Part shown: in pieces, positions 26,884 to 35,880 of the stretch
Position numbering within the stretch: the first letter of the stretch is position 1
How the letters are laid out: each line of letters opens with the position of its first letter
Source: DASWTL01 sp035575925
Lineage (GTDB): Bacteria; Bacteroidota; Bacteroidia; Sphingobacteriales; Sphingobacteriaceae
Assembly: GCA_035575925.1 (NCBI GenBank)
Contig: DATLXK010000040.1
Coordinates: forward strand, 1 to 64,000
DNA: 64,000 nucleotides
Reading direction: 5' to 3'
Position numbers and translations under genes: made by a program
The notes under the pieces: generated by a model
The model's database searches: none
The model's input: the letters and a program-made list of their open reading frames with translations, nothing else
What the model was told of the DNA's origin: nothing

Positions 26884-28278
26884 ATGGCTAAAGTTTTTAC
26901 TATAAGCGAAGGATTAGAGAACCTGGGGGCTATACGTACCGGCGGACAAGGTTCTATTTATAAAGCAAAGCGCGGTGATACCATTTCCGCAGTGAAAATT
27001 CTGCCCACTCCAATCCACACAGAAGACGAAAACGATAAAAATTACAGGGATTTTCAGAACGAAGTATCAAAACTTAAAAAAGTAAATGAGGACCCTAATC
27101 CAAACGTAGTTAAGATATTAAGTTCGGGTATCACCGAAAGTGGATCTCTGCCTTTTATTGAGATGGAATTTATAGAAGGGCCGGATCTGGAGGATTTAAT
27201 TAAAGCACCCCACGATCCCGTATTTACCATCAGCGAATCCATTAAAGTAGCTGATCAGCTCTCTAACGCATTGGCTCATTGCCACAAAGTTTCTGTTAAG
27301 CATGGCGATATAAAAAGCAACAACGTTAAATTAAATAATAAGTCCGGAAATTATATGCTTTTGGATTTCGGTCTGTCTATTATGTCTGATGAGCAGCGAC
27401 GTACCAGTTTAAGGCATGCCGGAGCCATCGAATTTATGGCACCTGAACAGAATGAGGGTGAAATGCTACTAGAGTCGGATATTTATAGCTTCGGAATTAT
27501 TCTTTTCGAACTGGTAGCCGGGGCGGTTCCGTTTCCATTAAACAATAATGGCGAAACCTCCAGAAACGCGGTGATGATCTCGCACATGGAAAATCCGGTT
27601 CCTGATATTCTGACCCTGCGTCAGGAAAACATGCCCCCAAGCTGGGAGGAAGAAAAAAAGGCTTTTGAAATGCTGATTCCTGCGTGGCTGACGGCTATCA
27701 TAGCTAAATGCCTGGAAAAACGCCCCGAAAACAGGTTCAGTAATGGTATGGAACTTCATGACGCCATAGTAAACAGCATAACTGCTAAAGATATGTTTGT
27801 TTATCAACCTGTAGCTGCACCGACTTCAAAAGCAGCTATAATACCGGTTGTGGCAGGTGCTGTTCCGCTTGCGGCGGCAGTTGTTCCGGCAATGCCGATA
27901 AATTCGCCGCCACCTGTTACTCCCCCTTTAGTAAATCAAAAGAAGGAACGTACTGCAGGTTTTTTCGGCACTCCGTTTAACGACCTAAAACCAGTTGTTA
28001 TAGTTTTGGGTATTTTATTGGCCGGTCTGGTATTATTCGCCGGATATTCTTCTCTTAATAAACCCGCTGCAGAAGTAATTGATACAGCTGTAGTAAATGC
28101 TGAAAATGAACGCATCGCCGATTCTATCGCGAATGACCAACGGTTAAATGATAAAAGAATTCAGGATTCACTGGATAATATTCCCCGGTATGTTCCCCGC
28201 CAAAGTACAAGAAGTAGCGGAAATAGTCCGGGCAGGGGACAAGGGAAGGGAAAGGGAAAAGGGAAAAAGAATAAATAG
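26884..28278 (+). CDS. Membrane-bound Hanks-type Ser/Thr protein kinase
   Basis: A 464-residue kinase. N-terminal kinase domain: TGGQGSIYKA loop (about 19-28), SAVKILP with the ATP-binding Lys, HGDIKSNNV (HxDxxxxN; Gly replaces the common Arg of HRD), LLDFGLS and MAPEQ. A Pro/Ala-rich linker (about 305-350) leads to one membrane helix (about 378-398) and a short extracytoplasmic tail ending in GKGKGKGKKNK. All catalytic residues are present. The HGD form means activation may not depend on loop phosphorylation (inference). No phosphatase partner is adjacent. Confidence 0.9.
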   Translation: MAKVFTISEGLENLGAIRTGGQGSIYKAKRGDTISAVKILPTPIHTEDENDKNYRDFQNEVSKLKKVNEDPNPNVVKILSSGITESGSLPFIEMEFIEGPDLEDLIKAPHDPVFTISESIKVADQLSNALAHCHKVSVKHGDIKSNNVKLNNKSGNYMLLDFGLSIMSDEQRRTSLRHAGAIEFMAPEQNEGEMLLESDIYSFGIILFELVAGAVPFPLNNNGETSRNAVMISHMENPVPDILTLRQENMPPSWEEEKKAFEMLIPAWLTAIIAKCLEKRPENRFSNGMELHDAIVNSITAKDMFVYQPVAAPTSKAAIIPVVAGAVPLAAAVVPAMPINSPPPVTPPLVNQKKERTAGFFGTPFNDLKPVVIVLGILLAGLVLFAGYSSLNKPAAEVIDTAVVNAENERIADSIANDQRLNDKRIQDSLDNIPRYVPRQSTRSSGNSPGRGQGKGKGKGKKNK

Positions 28279-28537
28279 CCCTCGATAACCTCAGGGTGAC
28301 TTATAGTGAGAACCTGGGAAAGACATAGTATAAAGCGCTGTCATGCTGAAGTATACAGAGAAGCAAAAAAATATTTAATCCCGCTCATAGCCCCTAATAC
28401 CCCTAACATATACCCATTTCAGGGGTTATGAAAAATCAAAAATATAGTTTATTTTCCGGCAGACTTAGTGTTACGGATTGTTGGCTGTAATAATACCGTA
28501 TTACTCACTGAGCAATTAAAAACCTGATCAATCAACC
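28279..28537. other. Intergenic region with a family A repeat
   Basis: About 260 bases. A reverse family A repeat (CCTCGATAACCTCAGGGTGAC) lies at about 28281-28302 and a second diverged half (GCTGTCATGCTGAAG) at 28337-28352. CCCCTAATACCCCTAACATATACCCATTTCAGGGG forms a small local stem. Nothing else recognised. Confidence 0.5.
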
Positions 28538-28972
28538 ATGGATGAATTAGAAAAATCCCAACCGCTGGTATTAGATGACTTTGCCCTCCAGCAACTGAAA
28601 GAAACCCGTAAGTGGTCTCACTTTTTATCCGTTGGTGCATTTGTAGTTATCGGCTTCATGGCTCTTTCTGTCATCAGCTTTTTTGGTTATTCTTCGGTAA
28701 CTGAAGGAGAGTTCGGTGCGTTGGTTGCGCTGTTACCCATGATGCTGATCCTGCTGGTTTATTATTTTCCTATCTATTACCTGTACCGGTTCTCTAAATT
28801 TGCCAGACAAGCACTGGATGATCATGACCCTTTAGCCTTAAATCAGGCACTGTTATACCTTAAAATGCATTACCGCTATATGGGAATTCTGATAGTTGTT
28901 GTATTTGCCTTTTATGTGATTTTAGGGATTTTTGCCTGGGGCGCGGGGACGCTGGGGGAGTTGTTGGGGTGA
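28538..28972 (+). CDS. DUF5362-like membrane protein
   Basis: A 144-residue protein with a cytoplasmic start (LEKSQPLVLDDFALQQLKETRKWSHFL) and three hydrophobic segments, about residues 30-52, 60-85 and 115-138. The opening and spacing match the DUF5362 family common in Bacteroidota. Function is unknown. It is separated from the type IIG gene by 132 bp of non-coding DNA. Confidence 0.7.
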   Translation: MDELEKSQPLVLDDFALQQLKETRKWSHFLSVGAFVVIGFMALSVISFFGYSSVTEGEFGALVALLPMMLILLVYYFPIYYLYRFSKFARQALDDHDPLALNQALLYLKMHYRYMGILIVVVFAFYVILGIFAWGAGTLGELLG

Positions 28973-29104
28973 TGTAATTGATGTAATTACACTTATCACT
29001 GTAAATTAACAGATAGAGTAATATATATCTCTAACTTGCCACATTTAAATAAATCATAAGACTTTTTTTATAACTTTCCTGCTTAGTTAAATAGGGGTAT
29101 TAGT

Positions 29105-32100
29105 ATGACCATAAGCTTTATAGCGCTTAAGGATAGTCTGAATAAGGCTTTTCGTTTAATAAAACCACGTCGTAAAGACCTCGATACATTCAAAGCTAAC
29201 TTTCAACGGCTGTTAAGCCATATTGACGAGAAGGAGACGGAGGAGAATGTTAAGATTCATCTTTTAGATTTCTTAAAGAACACCTATTACCATCCCAATC
29301 ATTTAATTGCCACGAAAGGGAGAACAGATTTTGTTATTCATATCGGTAAAGATGCACAAACCCCTGCCGGGGTATTGTTTGAGGTTAAAAAGCCGTCTAA
29401 TAAGGCGGAGATGGTTACCAAAACCAATCTCAACACCAAAGCTATGCACGAGCTGATCTTGTATTTTTTACGGGAAAGGCTTAACAATAAAAATACTTCC
29501 CTTACTCATTTAGTCATCACTAATATTTACGAATGGTTTGTATTTGATGCTGTGCTGTTTGAAAAAGTATTTACGCAGAACAGCCAATTGCAAAAATCTT
29601 TTAAAGAATGGGAGTCAGGGCAGAAAGTAAGCACGAATACCACCTTATTTTATAATGATATCATCAAGCCTTTCCTGCTTGAACTGGATAAGGAGATCGG
29701 GTTTGCTTATTTTGATATACGGGATTACATTAAATATTTAAAAAATGATAATGAGAAAGACGACAACAAATTAATCCCGTTATTTAAATTCTTTACGCCT
29801 ACACATTTATTAAAACTCCCTTTTGTTAATGATAGCAATTCACTGGATAAAGGGTTTTATTCAGAATTACTCCATATCATCGGATTGGAGGAAATAAAGG
29901 ATGGAGGCAGAAAGATCATCCGGCGGTTACCGGAAGGAAAGCGTTATGCCGGATCGCTTATTGAAAATACCATTAATATTTTAGAGGTACAGGATGATCT
30001 TCGAAAGGTACCTAACCGGCAAGCTTACGGTAAGAGTAATGACGAGCAGCTATTTAACCTGAGCCTGGAGTTAAGCATTACTTGGGTAAATCGCATATTG
30101 TTCTTAAAACTACTTGAAGCCCAATTGATTAAGTATCATAATGGCGATCAGCAATATCGTTTTCTGAATATAAAAACGATACGCGATTACGATGAATTAT
30201 ATAAATTGTTTTTCCAGGTACTGGCAAAACAAACTTCAGAGCGTACAGCACTCATAAGGCAGAAATATGACCATATCCCATATCTAAACAGCTCTTTATT
30301 TGAAATATCAGAACTGGAAGATCAAACACTCAAGATAAACGGATTGGATGATAACCTTGATATTTCTATTTATAGCAACTCGGTTTTAAAAAAGGGCAGT
30401 AACAAAACTGAGCCTGCAATGATGAATACGCTGCATTATTTCTTCGAGTTTTTAGATGCGTATGATTTTGCTTCGGTAGGTAAAGAAGAGATACAGGAAG
30501 AAAATAAAACCATCATTAATGCTGCGGTATTGGGATTGGTATTTGAGAAGATCAACGGCTATAAAGACGGATCTATTTATACACCAGGTGCAGTTACCAT
30601 GTTCTTATGCCGGGAAACGATACGCAAAGCGGTTGTGAAAAGATTTAATGATACGTATAACTGGAATTGTGAAAGTATAACAGATATCGGGAATTACATT
30701 GCTGATAAAAGGAATGCCAAAGATATTCTTAAATTTAATGAACTGGTTGAAAGCATCCGGATAGCTGATCCGGCAGTTGGCTCCGGACATTTTCTCGTTT
30801 CCAGCTTAAATGAAATCATAACAATTAAAGCAGAGTTAGGTATACTGGCTGATGTAAATGGCAGCAGACTTTCTGGTATTGAAGTGAGTATTGCAAATGA
30901 TGAATTAATCATAACCGATAGGCATACAAATAACTTTTTTGAGTATGTGGTGAACAAGAATTCTATGGGTGCAGTGTCAGTTCAACCTGAAGTGCAACGT
31001 GTGCAAGAAACTTTGTTCAATGAAAAGCGCAAAATTATAGAAGGGTCATTATTTGGTGTGGATATTAATCCAAACTCTGTTAAAATCTGCAGGTTAAGAT
31101 TATGGATTGAACTGTTAAAACATGCATATTATAAAATAGATCAACATAATAATGTGCCAGAGCTTGAGACACTGCCTAACATAGATATTAATATCAAGCA
31201 TGGGAATTCCCTCTTGAGTAAATACTCATTGACAGAAGACCTTTCAGATGTTTTTAAGAAACAAAAGTTTGGTGTAAAGGATTATCGCTTAGCCGTTGAA
31301 GCTTATAAAGAGGCTGAGAATAAAGAAGCAAAATCCCAACTCCAGAATTTTATTAAAACCATAAAAGAACAGTTTCACGAAACAGTTAGCAGGAGAGATC
31401 CAAGAAGAAAACGCCTATCTGAGCTTAGGGGGCAGCTTGCTCTGGCACAGAATAATTTCGACCTTTTTGGGCAAAAGCGCTCACAGGAGGAAATGGAGGT
31501 CGAAATTAAAAAAATTAACATAGGAATAGAGAAAGTTGAAAAGGAAATAACAGAAATAGAGAATAATGCCGTCTATCGTAATGCATTTGAATGGCGGTTT
31601 GAGTTTCCGGAAGTATTGGATGAAAGGGGTGATTTTGAGGGCTTTGAGGTCATCATTGGTAACCCGCCATATATCCAACTTCAAAAGATGGGAGAGGATG
31701 CAGATGTACTACAGAGTTGCGGGTATAAGACATTTACTCGTACCGGTGATATTTATTGCCTCTTCTATGAACAAGCTATTAGCTTGTTAAAATCTGGTTA
31801 TTTCTTTGGTTACATTACTTCAAATAAATGGATGCGAGCCAATTACGGCGCAGCTACCCGAAGGTTTTTTCTTGAAGAAACTAATCCCCAATTATTAGTT
31901 GATTTTGGTGGTTATCAGGTATTTGAATCCGCCACAGTTGATACTAATCTGCTTATTTCTCAAAAAGCTGGTTACTCTGGAACAACCGAAACATGCCTTT
32001 TAGATAAAAGCCTCGGTAGTCTAGAAAAAATGAGCGTTTTTATTAGTCAGTCAGTTACTACCCAAAGTGGTTTTAAACCAGATGGATCATGGGTAATACT

Positions 32101-32944
32101 TTCCTCGATAGAAGCTGCCATAAAAACTAAAATTGAGGCGATGGGAAAGCGCCTAAAGGATTGGGATATCACCATATACAGGGGTGTTTTAACTGGTTAT
32201 AATGAAGCGTTCATTATAGATCAAAAAACAAGAGCTAAACTGATAGAAGCCTCATCTAAAAATGCTGAAATTATACGTCCGATTTTAAGAGGCAGGGATA
32301 TTTTAAAGTATAAGGCTGATTGGCAAAATCTATATTTAATAGCAACCTTTCCAACACAAAAAATTGATATCGAATCCTATCCTGCGATAAAGGAGCACCT
32401 CTTGTCTTTTGGAATAGAAAGATTAGATCAAACAGGAACAAATAGTTGGGTAAATGGAAAACTAATCACTTCGCGCAAAAAAACTGGAAATAAATGGTTT
32501 GAAACTCAAGATCAAATTAGTTATCACGAGGATTTTAATAAAACAAAGATTATCTATCCTGAAATTACAAAATTTATAAATTTTATTTACGATAAGGACG
32601 GGTATCTAGTTAATAATAAATGTTTCATATTGACTGGCAGGCACATCGAATATTTAACAGCATTTCTTAACTCATCGATTTTTAAATTTTGTTTTCTAAA
32701 TAACTTCCCAGAACTTCTGGGAGGCACGCGTGAATTAAGAAAAATATTTTTCGAGTTGATTCCTGTAAAGTTAATCACAGATGAGATTAATGAATTTTTT
32801 AAAGAAAAAGTAATTCAAATACAGTCACTTAAGCAAAAAGGCGAAAACACCATTGAAATAGAAAAGGAAATAGATAAAGTTCTTTTTAAATTATACGAAT
32901 TAACAGAAGAGGAGCAGAATTCAATAGGATTTATTCAAATTTAA
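29105..32944 (+). CDS. Type IIG restriction-modification enzyme with an invertible recognition domain
   Basis: A 1279-residue fused nuclease and N6-adenine methyltransferase. The N-terminus has TDFVIHIG...VLFEVKKP (about 77-99), a PD-(D/E)xK-like site. Motif I is ADPAVGSGHF (D555) and motif IV GNPPYIQLQ (N853). A charged coiled region lies about 760-825. Residues 977-1279 form a TaqI-like C-terminal specificity domain (SWVILSSIEAAIK..., GYNEAFIID). At codons 976-982 the DNA carries one arm of an inverted repeat, and a second specificity cassette lies inverted downstream. Inversion would keep the first 976 residues and give a different recognition domain of 312 residues. Likely phase-variable; recognition sequences unknown. 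Confidence 0.92.
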   Translation: MTISFIALKDSLNKAFRLIKPRRKDLDTFKANFQRLLSHIDEKETEENVKIHLLDFLKNTYYHPNHLIATKGRTDFVIHIGKDAQTPAGVLFEVKKPSNKAEMVTKTNLNTKAMHELILYFLRERLNNKNTSLTHLVITNIYEWFVFDAVLFEKVFTQNSQLQKSFKEWESGQKVSTNTTLFYNDIIKPFLLELDKEIGFAYFDIRDYIKYLKNDNEKDDNKLIPLFKFFTPTHLLKLPFVNDSNSLDKGFYSELLHIIGLEEIKDGGRKIIRRLPEGKRYAGSLIENTINILEVQDDLRKVPNRQAYGKSNDEQLFNLSLELSITWVNRILFLKLLEAQLIKYHNGDQQYRFLNIKTIRDYDELYKLFFQVLAKQTSERTALIRQKYDHIPYLNSSLFEISELEDQTLKINGLDDNLDISIYSNSVLKKGSNKTEPAMMNTLHYFFEFLDAYDFASVGKEEIQEENKTIINAAVLGLVFEKINGYKDGSIYTPGAVTMFLCRETIRKAVVKRFNDTYNWNCESITDIGNYIADKRNAKDILKFNELVESIRIADPAVGSGHFLVSSLNEIITIKAELGILADVNGSRLSGIEVSIANDELIITDRHTNNFFEYVVNKNSMGAVSVQPEVQRVQETLFNEKRKIIEGSLFGVDINPNSVKICRLRLWIELLKHAYYKIDQHNNVPELETLPNIDINIKHGNSLLSKYSLTEDLSDVFKKQKFGVKDYRLAVEAYKEAENKEAKSQLQNFIKTIKEQFHETVSRRDPRRKRLSELRGQLALAQNNFDLFGQKRSQEEMEVEIKKINIGIEKVEKEITEIENNAVYRNAFEWRFEFPEVLDERGDFEGFEVIIGNPPYIQLQKMGEDADVLQSCGYKTFTRTGDIYCLFYEQAISLLKSGYFFGYITSNKWMRANYGAATRRFFLEETNPQLLVDFGGYQVFESATVDTNLLISQKAGYSGTTETCLLDKSLGSLEKMSVFISQSVTTQSGFKPDGSWVILSSIEAAIKTKIEAMGKRLKDWDITIYRGVLTGYNEAFIIDQKTRAKLIEASSKNAEIIRPILRGRDILKYKADWQNLYLIATFPTQKIDIESYPAIKEHLLSFGIERLDQTGTNSWVNGKLITSRKKTGNKWFETQDQISYHEDFNKTKIIYPEITKFINFIYDKDGYLVNNKCFILTGRHIEYLTAFLNSSIFKFCFLNNFPELLGGTRELRKIFFELIPVKLITDEINEFFKEKVIQIQSLKQKGENTIEIEKEIDKVLFKLYELTEEEQNSIGFIQI
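32032..32050 (+). repeat. Left inverted repeat of recognition-domain switch
   Basis: GAGCGTTTTTATTAGTCAG inside the type IIG gene. Its first 14 bases match the reverse complement of 33874-33887 exactly, and CAG at the end also matches after two differences. Confidence 0.8.
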
Positions 32945-32947
32945 CGT

Positions 32948-33847
32948 TTACACGAAATTAATTATCGCTTCTTGTTCCTCAACACTGAAGTTATATGAAG
33001 AAAAAATTATCCTATTTATTATATTTTCTATTTCTATCATCTCTTTTCCTAATTCTTTGTTCTCAAAAAGTCGATCTATCATAGTAGCTAGTTCCTTTTT
33101 AGTTTTTTCTTTAAATGAGGGGATTGGAAAGGTTTCCACATTTTGTTGGAACAAACGATATTGCCTTTGCTGCAACTGAGTAACATAGGTTTTAACAATA
33201 AATCTGCCAATTGGTGAATTAAGTACAGCTAAAAAGAACTTTAAATCGGAGGGTTTCCCTGATAAGAAGTATGCCGTATTTAATATGAGCTCCTGATTAT
33301 GGGAATATGAGAAACATGGAAATGGGTAACCTTCAGCTTCATTATCGGTCATAATATCGATATAAATAATTTTTTCAGCTTTAAATCTATTTAAGTATGC
33401 GCAAGGTCTCAGCTCCCACCAATAATCCCCTTGGTCATCTCTGTTAAATAGCCCCTTACCTTTACTAACCAAACTACCTTTTTCTATGAAGTGCAGATAA
33501 ATAGCAGGATATCTGTTTTTAAAATATTCTAAGGGATCCATATTTCCCCTATTACTATTTGTCCAGCCACAGGGTAGTAGGATTATAAAGTCTCCCACTT
33601 TTGCAACATATTTTTTGATACTTCTGCCTTTTAAAATCGGACGTATAATTGCATCAGCTTCTGGACAATTTTTAAGGAGTTCTTTTCTTTTGGCATCATC
33701 AATAATAAAGGCTTCGTTGAACCCCGTTTTTATGCCATAATTTATTTGAATGTCCCAATCTTTTAAGGGTGTACCGACTGCTTCAATTTTTGCTTTGATC
33801 CTGGCTTCTAATTCGCTTAAAATAACCCAACTATTTTCTTTAGACAA
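32948..33847 (-). CDS. Silent alternative specificity domain of the type IIG enzyme
   Basis: A 299-residue open frame with no start signal of its own. Its protein is homologous to the end of the upstream enzyme: SWVILSELEARIKAKIEA matches SWVILSSIEAAIKTKIEA, GFNEAFIID matches GYNEAFIID, IIRPILKGR matches IIRPILRGR, and both end in EEEQ/VEEQ helices. The middle, which should contact DNA bases, is different. Homology continues upstream of the ATG in the same frame to the inverted repeat (SVFIKQHTNVVSGLSKEN), so the real cassette is 32948-33886 and codes for 312 residues. It is a stored, unexpressed module to be joined to the type IIG N-terminus by inversion. Confidence 0.88.
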   Translation of the reverse strand: MSKENSWVILSELEARIKAKIEAVGTPLKDWDIQINYGIKTGFNEAFIIDDAKRKELLKNCPEADAIIRPILKGRSIKKYVAKVGDFIILLPCGWTNSNRGNMDPLEYFKNRYPAIYLHFIEKGSLVSKGKGLFNRDDQGDYWWELRPCAYLNRFKAEKIIYIDIMTDNEAEGYPFPCFSYSHNQELILNTAYFLSGKPSDLKFFLAVLNSPIGRFIVKTYVTQLQQRQYRLFQQNVETFPIPSFKEKTKKELATMIDRLFENKELGKEMIEIENIINRIIFSSYNFSVEEQEAIINFV

Positions 33848-33868
33848 CCCGCTTACAACGTTGGTATG

Positions 33869-33887
33869 CTGTTTAATAAAAACGCTC
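33869..33887 (-). repeat. Right inverted repeat of recognition-domain switch
   Basis: CTGTTTAATAAAAACGCTC, the reverse complement of GAGCGTTTTTATTAAACAG. It matches 32032-32050 in 17 of 19 positions. Confidence 0.8.
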
Positions 33888-33983
33888 GTTGAGGTTTACT
33901 TAAATCTGCTTTAATTAAATATAAATTTTGGTTCTTATATACTTGTACTGTATAATTTATTCATTTTAAAAACCTAGACAATC

Positions 33984-34589
33984 ATGAACTACGGGTACAT
34001 TCGCATTAGCACAGAGAAGCAGACTACAGAAAATCAGAAGTTTGAAATTCAGAATTTCAGTAAATTAAAACAGATTGATATTGAAGAATGGATCGAAGAA
34101 ACAATCAGTTCCACAAAGAAATTAGAAGTAAGAAAATTTGGAGATCTGCTTATCCGAATGCAGAAAGGTGATGTGCTGATTGTTTCTGAACTTTCCCGAT
34201 TAGGTCGGAATCTGATGCAGATTATGAAAATACTGCATGACTGTATGGAGAAGGACGTAATGGTTTATACAGTTAAAGAGAATTATGAATTGGGAAATAA
34301 CATTAATTCCAAGGTTTTGGCATTTGCATTTGGTCTTTCGGCTGAAATTGAGCGTAACTTAATTTCTCAGCGGACAAAAGAAGCGTTAGCTCGACGTAAA
34401 GCGGAAGGACAAATACTGGGCAGGCCAAAAGGAAGCCGCTCACAAGTACGTAAACTTACCGGTAAAGAGGATGAGATTAAAGGTTTAATGAATAAAAAAA
34501 TTTCATATAGTGCTATAGGCCGGATTTTGGGGGTTCATAGATTAACGGTATCTTCCTTTGTAAAGAGTGAGACAATAACTAATTTATAA
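33984..34589 (+). CDS. Serine recombinase (DNA invertase family)
   Basis: A 201-residue small serine recombinase. The resolvase/invertase catalytic domain has S9 in GYIRIST, the ELSRLGRN arginine motif near residue 72, and EIERNLISQRTKEAL leading into the long E helix. GRPKGS is followed by a C-terminal helix-turn-helix (ISYSAIGRILGVHRLTVSSF). Size and layout match Hin/Pin/Mpi-type invertases. It lies directly beside the invertible specificity cassettes and is the natural candidate to flip them. An AT-rich 95-bp region upstream, just outside the right repeat, must carry its promoter (a TATAAT-like box lies at about 33950). Confidence 0.92.
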   Translation: MNYGYIRISTEKQTTENQKFEIQNFSKLKQIDIEEWIEETISSTKKLEVRKFGDLLIRMQKGDVLIVSELSRLGRNLMQIMKILHDCMEKDVMVYTVKENYELGNNINSKVLAFAFGLSAEIERNLISQRTKEALARRKAEGQILGRPKGSRSQVRKLTGKEDEIKGLMNKKISYSAIGRILGVHRLTVSSFVKSETITNL

Positions 34590-34716
34590 AAGTTATTAGC
34601 AGATTGGCATTAATTTAAAGTTTAACAAGTAACTTTAATTGACCAGCACCGGTAAGGCATCTTTTCGTCAGGCTACGGGATAACCATATAATCGGGAAAT
34701 AAAGGGATTTGGATCT

Positions 34717-35253
34717 ATGGAATTTGATGACTACAGAATTAGATTGATAGAAATTATCGATCTGGAGCGGTATTATTTATTAATAGGGAATAACAGAAAA
34801 AGGCTCGAAGATTTTTTTACCGGAACCGTATCCAGAACCAATTCTTTGGAGGAAACTAAATTATTTCTTGAAGAGATTATTAAAAAATCAGTTGAGAAAA
34901 CTTATTTCCCTTTTATTGTCGAAAACAAAAAGACAAAAGAAATCATCGGATATATTGACATAAAAAACATAGACTGGAATATTTCAAAAGCAGAGCTCGG
35001 ATTCTATACCGACGAAAAACATACAGGAAAGGGGCTTACCTCCACCGCATTTGCTTTGATTACCAGGTATGGTTTTGAAAATTTCGGGTTTAAGAAACTG
35101 TTTTTAAGAACCCATCAAAGCAACATATCAGCGCAAAGATTGGCTGAAAAATGCGGGTTTGAAATTGAAGGAAGAATCCGCAGAGATTACAAGACCACAA
35201 AAGGCGAAGTCGTGGATTTGCTATACTACGGGAAATTAGCTGAAGACGAATAG
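34717..35253 (+). CDS. GNAT-family acetyltransferase, RimJ/RimL-like
   Basis: A 178-residue acetyltransferase. GYIDIKNIDWNISKAELGFYTDE, TGKGLTSTAF (acetyl-CoA loop) and NISAQRLAEKCGFEIEGRIRRDY are typical of RimL/SpeG-like members that modify protein N-termini or small molecules. It is followed 34 bp later by the VOC gene on the same strand, so the two may be co-transcribed. Substrate unknown. Confidence 0.88.
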   Translation: MEFDDYRIRLIEIIDLERYYLLIGNNRKRLEDFFTGTVSRTNSLEETKLFLEEIIKKSVEKTYFPFIVENKKTKEIIGYIDIKNIDWNISKAELGFYTDEKHTGKGLTSTAFALITRYGFENFGFKKLFLRTHQSNISAQRLAEKCGFEIEGRIRRDYKTTKGEVVDLLYYGKLAEDE

Positions 35254-35287
35254 GGTTGTTACCGCCAATGATGAAGAAAATATCCTG

Positions 35288-35716
35288 ATGAAACAACGAA
35301 TAGCACATATAACATTAGTTGTAAAAGACTATGATGAGGCCATCGACTTCTACACAAAAAAATTAAACTTTACCCTTCTTGAAGACACCAGAATTGATGA
35401 AAAGAAAAGGTGGGTTAGGGTTGCTCCGCCGGGAGGGAAAGAATGTTGTTTATTACTTGCAAAGGCAGCCAATGAAGAACAGTCTGAGAGTATAGGAAAT
35501 CAAACAGGAGGGAGGGTATTCTTATTTCTATATACCGACGACTTCCGGAGAGATTATTACAACATGGTGGACAAAAGAATAAATTTTGTCAGACCGCCCA
35601 TTGAATACCCTTATGGAAAAGTTGCCGTATTTGAAGATCTGTATGGAAACCTTTGGGACCTGATAGAGCCCAACGATAATAATAAAGAACTGATTAAATT
35701 ATATAACGGCAGGTAA
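35288..35716 (+). CDS. VOC (glyoxalase-like) family protein
   Basis: A 142-residue single-polypeptide VOC fold. ITLVVKDYDEAIDFYTKKL is the first beta-alpha-beta-beta-beta unit, with H9 as a likely metal ligand (AHITLVV), and VAVFEDLYGNLWDLIEP is the second, with the terminal Glu as ligand. Such proteins include glyoxalases, fosfomycin-type resistance enzymes and dioxygenases; the exact role is not clear. Confidence 0.88.
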   Translation: MKQRIAHITLVVKDYDEAIDFYTKKLNFTLLEDTRIDEKKRWVRVAPPGGKECCLLLAKAANEEQSESIGNQTGGRVFLFLYTDDFRRDYYNMVDKRINFVRPPIEYPYGKVAVFEDLYGNLWDLIEPNDNNKELIKLYNGR

Positions 35717-35880
35717 TAAGGAATCGCTAAAAAGACGGCGACAGTACATCTGTCTACCGAAGTTTAGTGCTAAAGATTCCTACCTTCGCTAAGCAATGAA
35801 CCGTTATGGGTAGTGCCCCAAATGCCTGGTCTCCGTATTAACCGACCAACTTTCTTCTCTTTTTTTGGTGATTTGTAAAC

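Larger units (their letters stand above)
32032..33887. other. Predicted invertible DNA segment exchanging recognition domains
   Basis: The segment is bounded by inverted repeats 32032-32050 and 33869-33887. It holds the expressed 3' end of the type IIG gene (plus strand, to 32944) and the silent cassette (minus strand, from 32948) tail to tail, with 3 bp between stop codons. Both arms enter their reading frames at the same phase (G, then codons for SVFI), so inversion swaps one in-frame C-terminus for the other. A serine recombinase gene starts 97 bp beyond the right arm. Inversion itself has not been observed. Confidence 0.85.

Noticed and set aside
32948..33847. Stand-alone methyltransferase or restriction gene on the minus strand
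   Set aside because: It has no catalytic motifs and no start signal; it aligns only to the specificity domain of the neighbouring type IIG enzyme, so it is a silent cassette.
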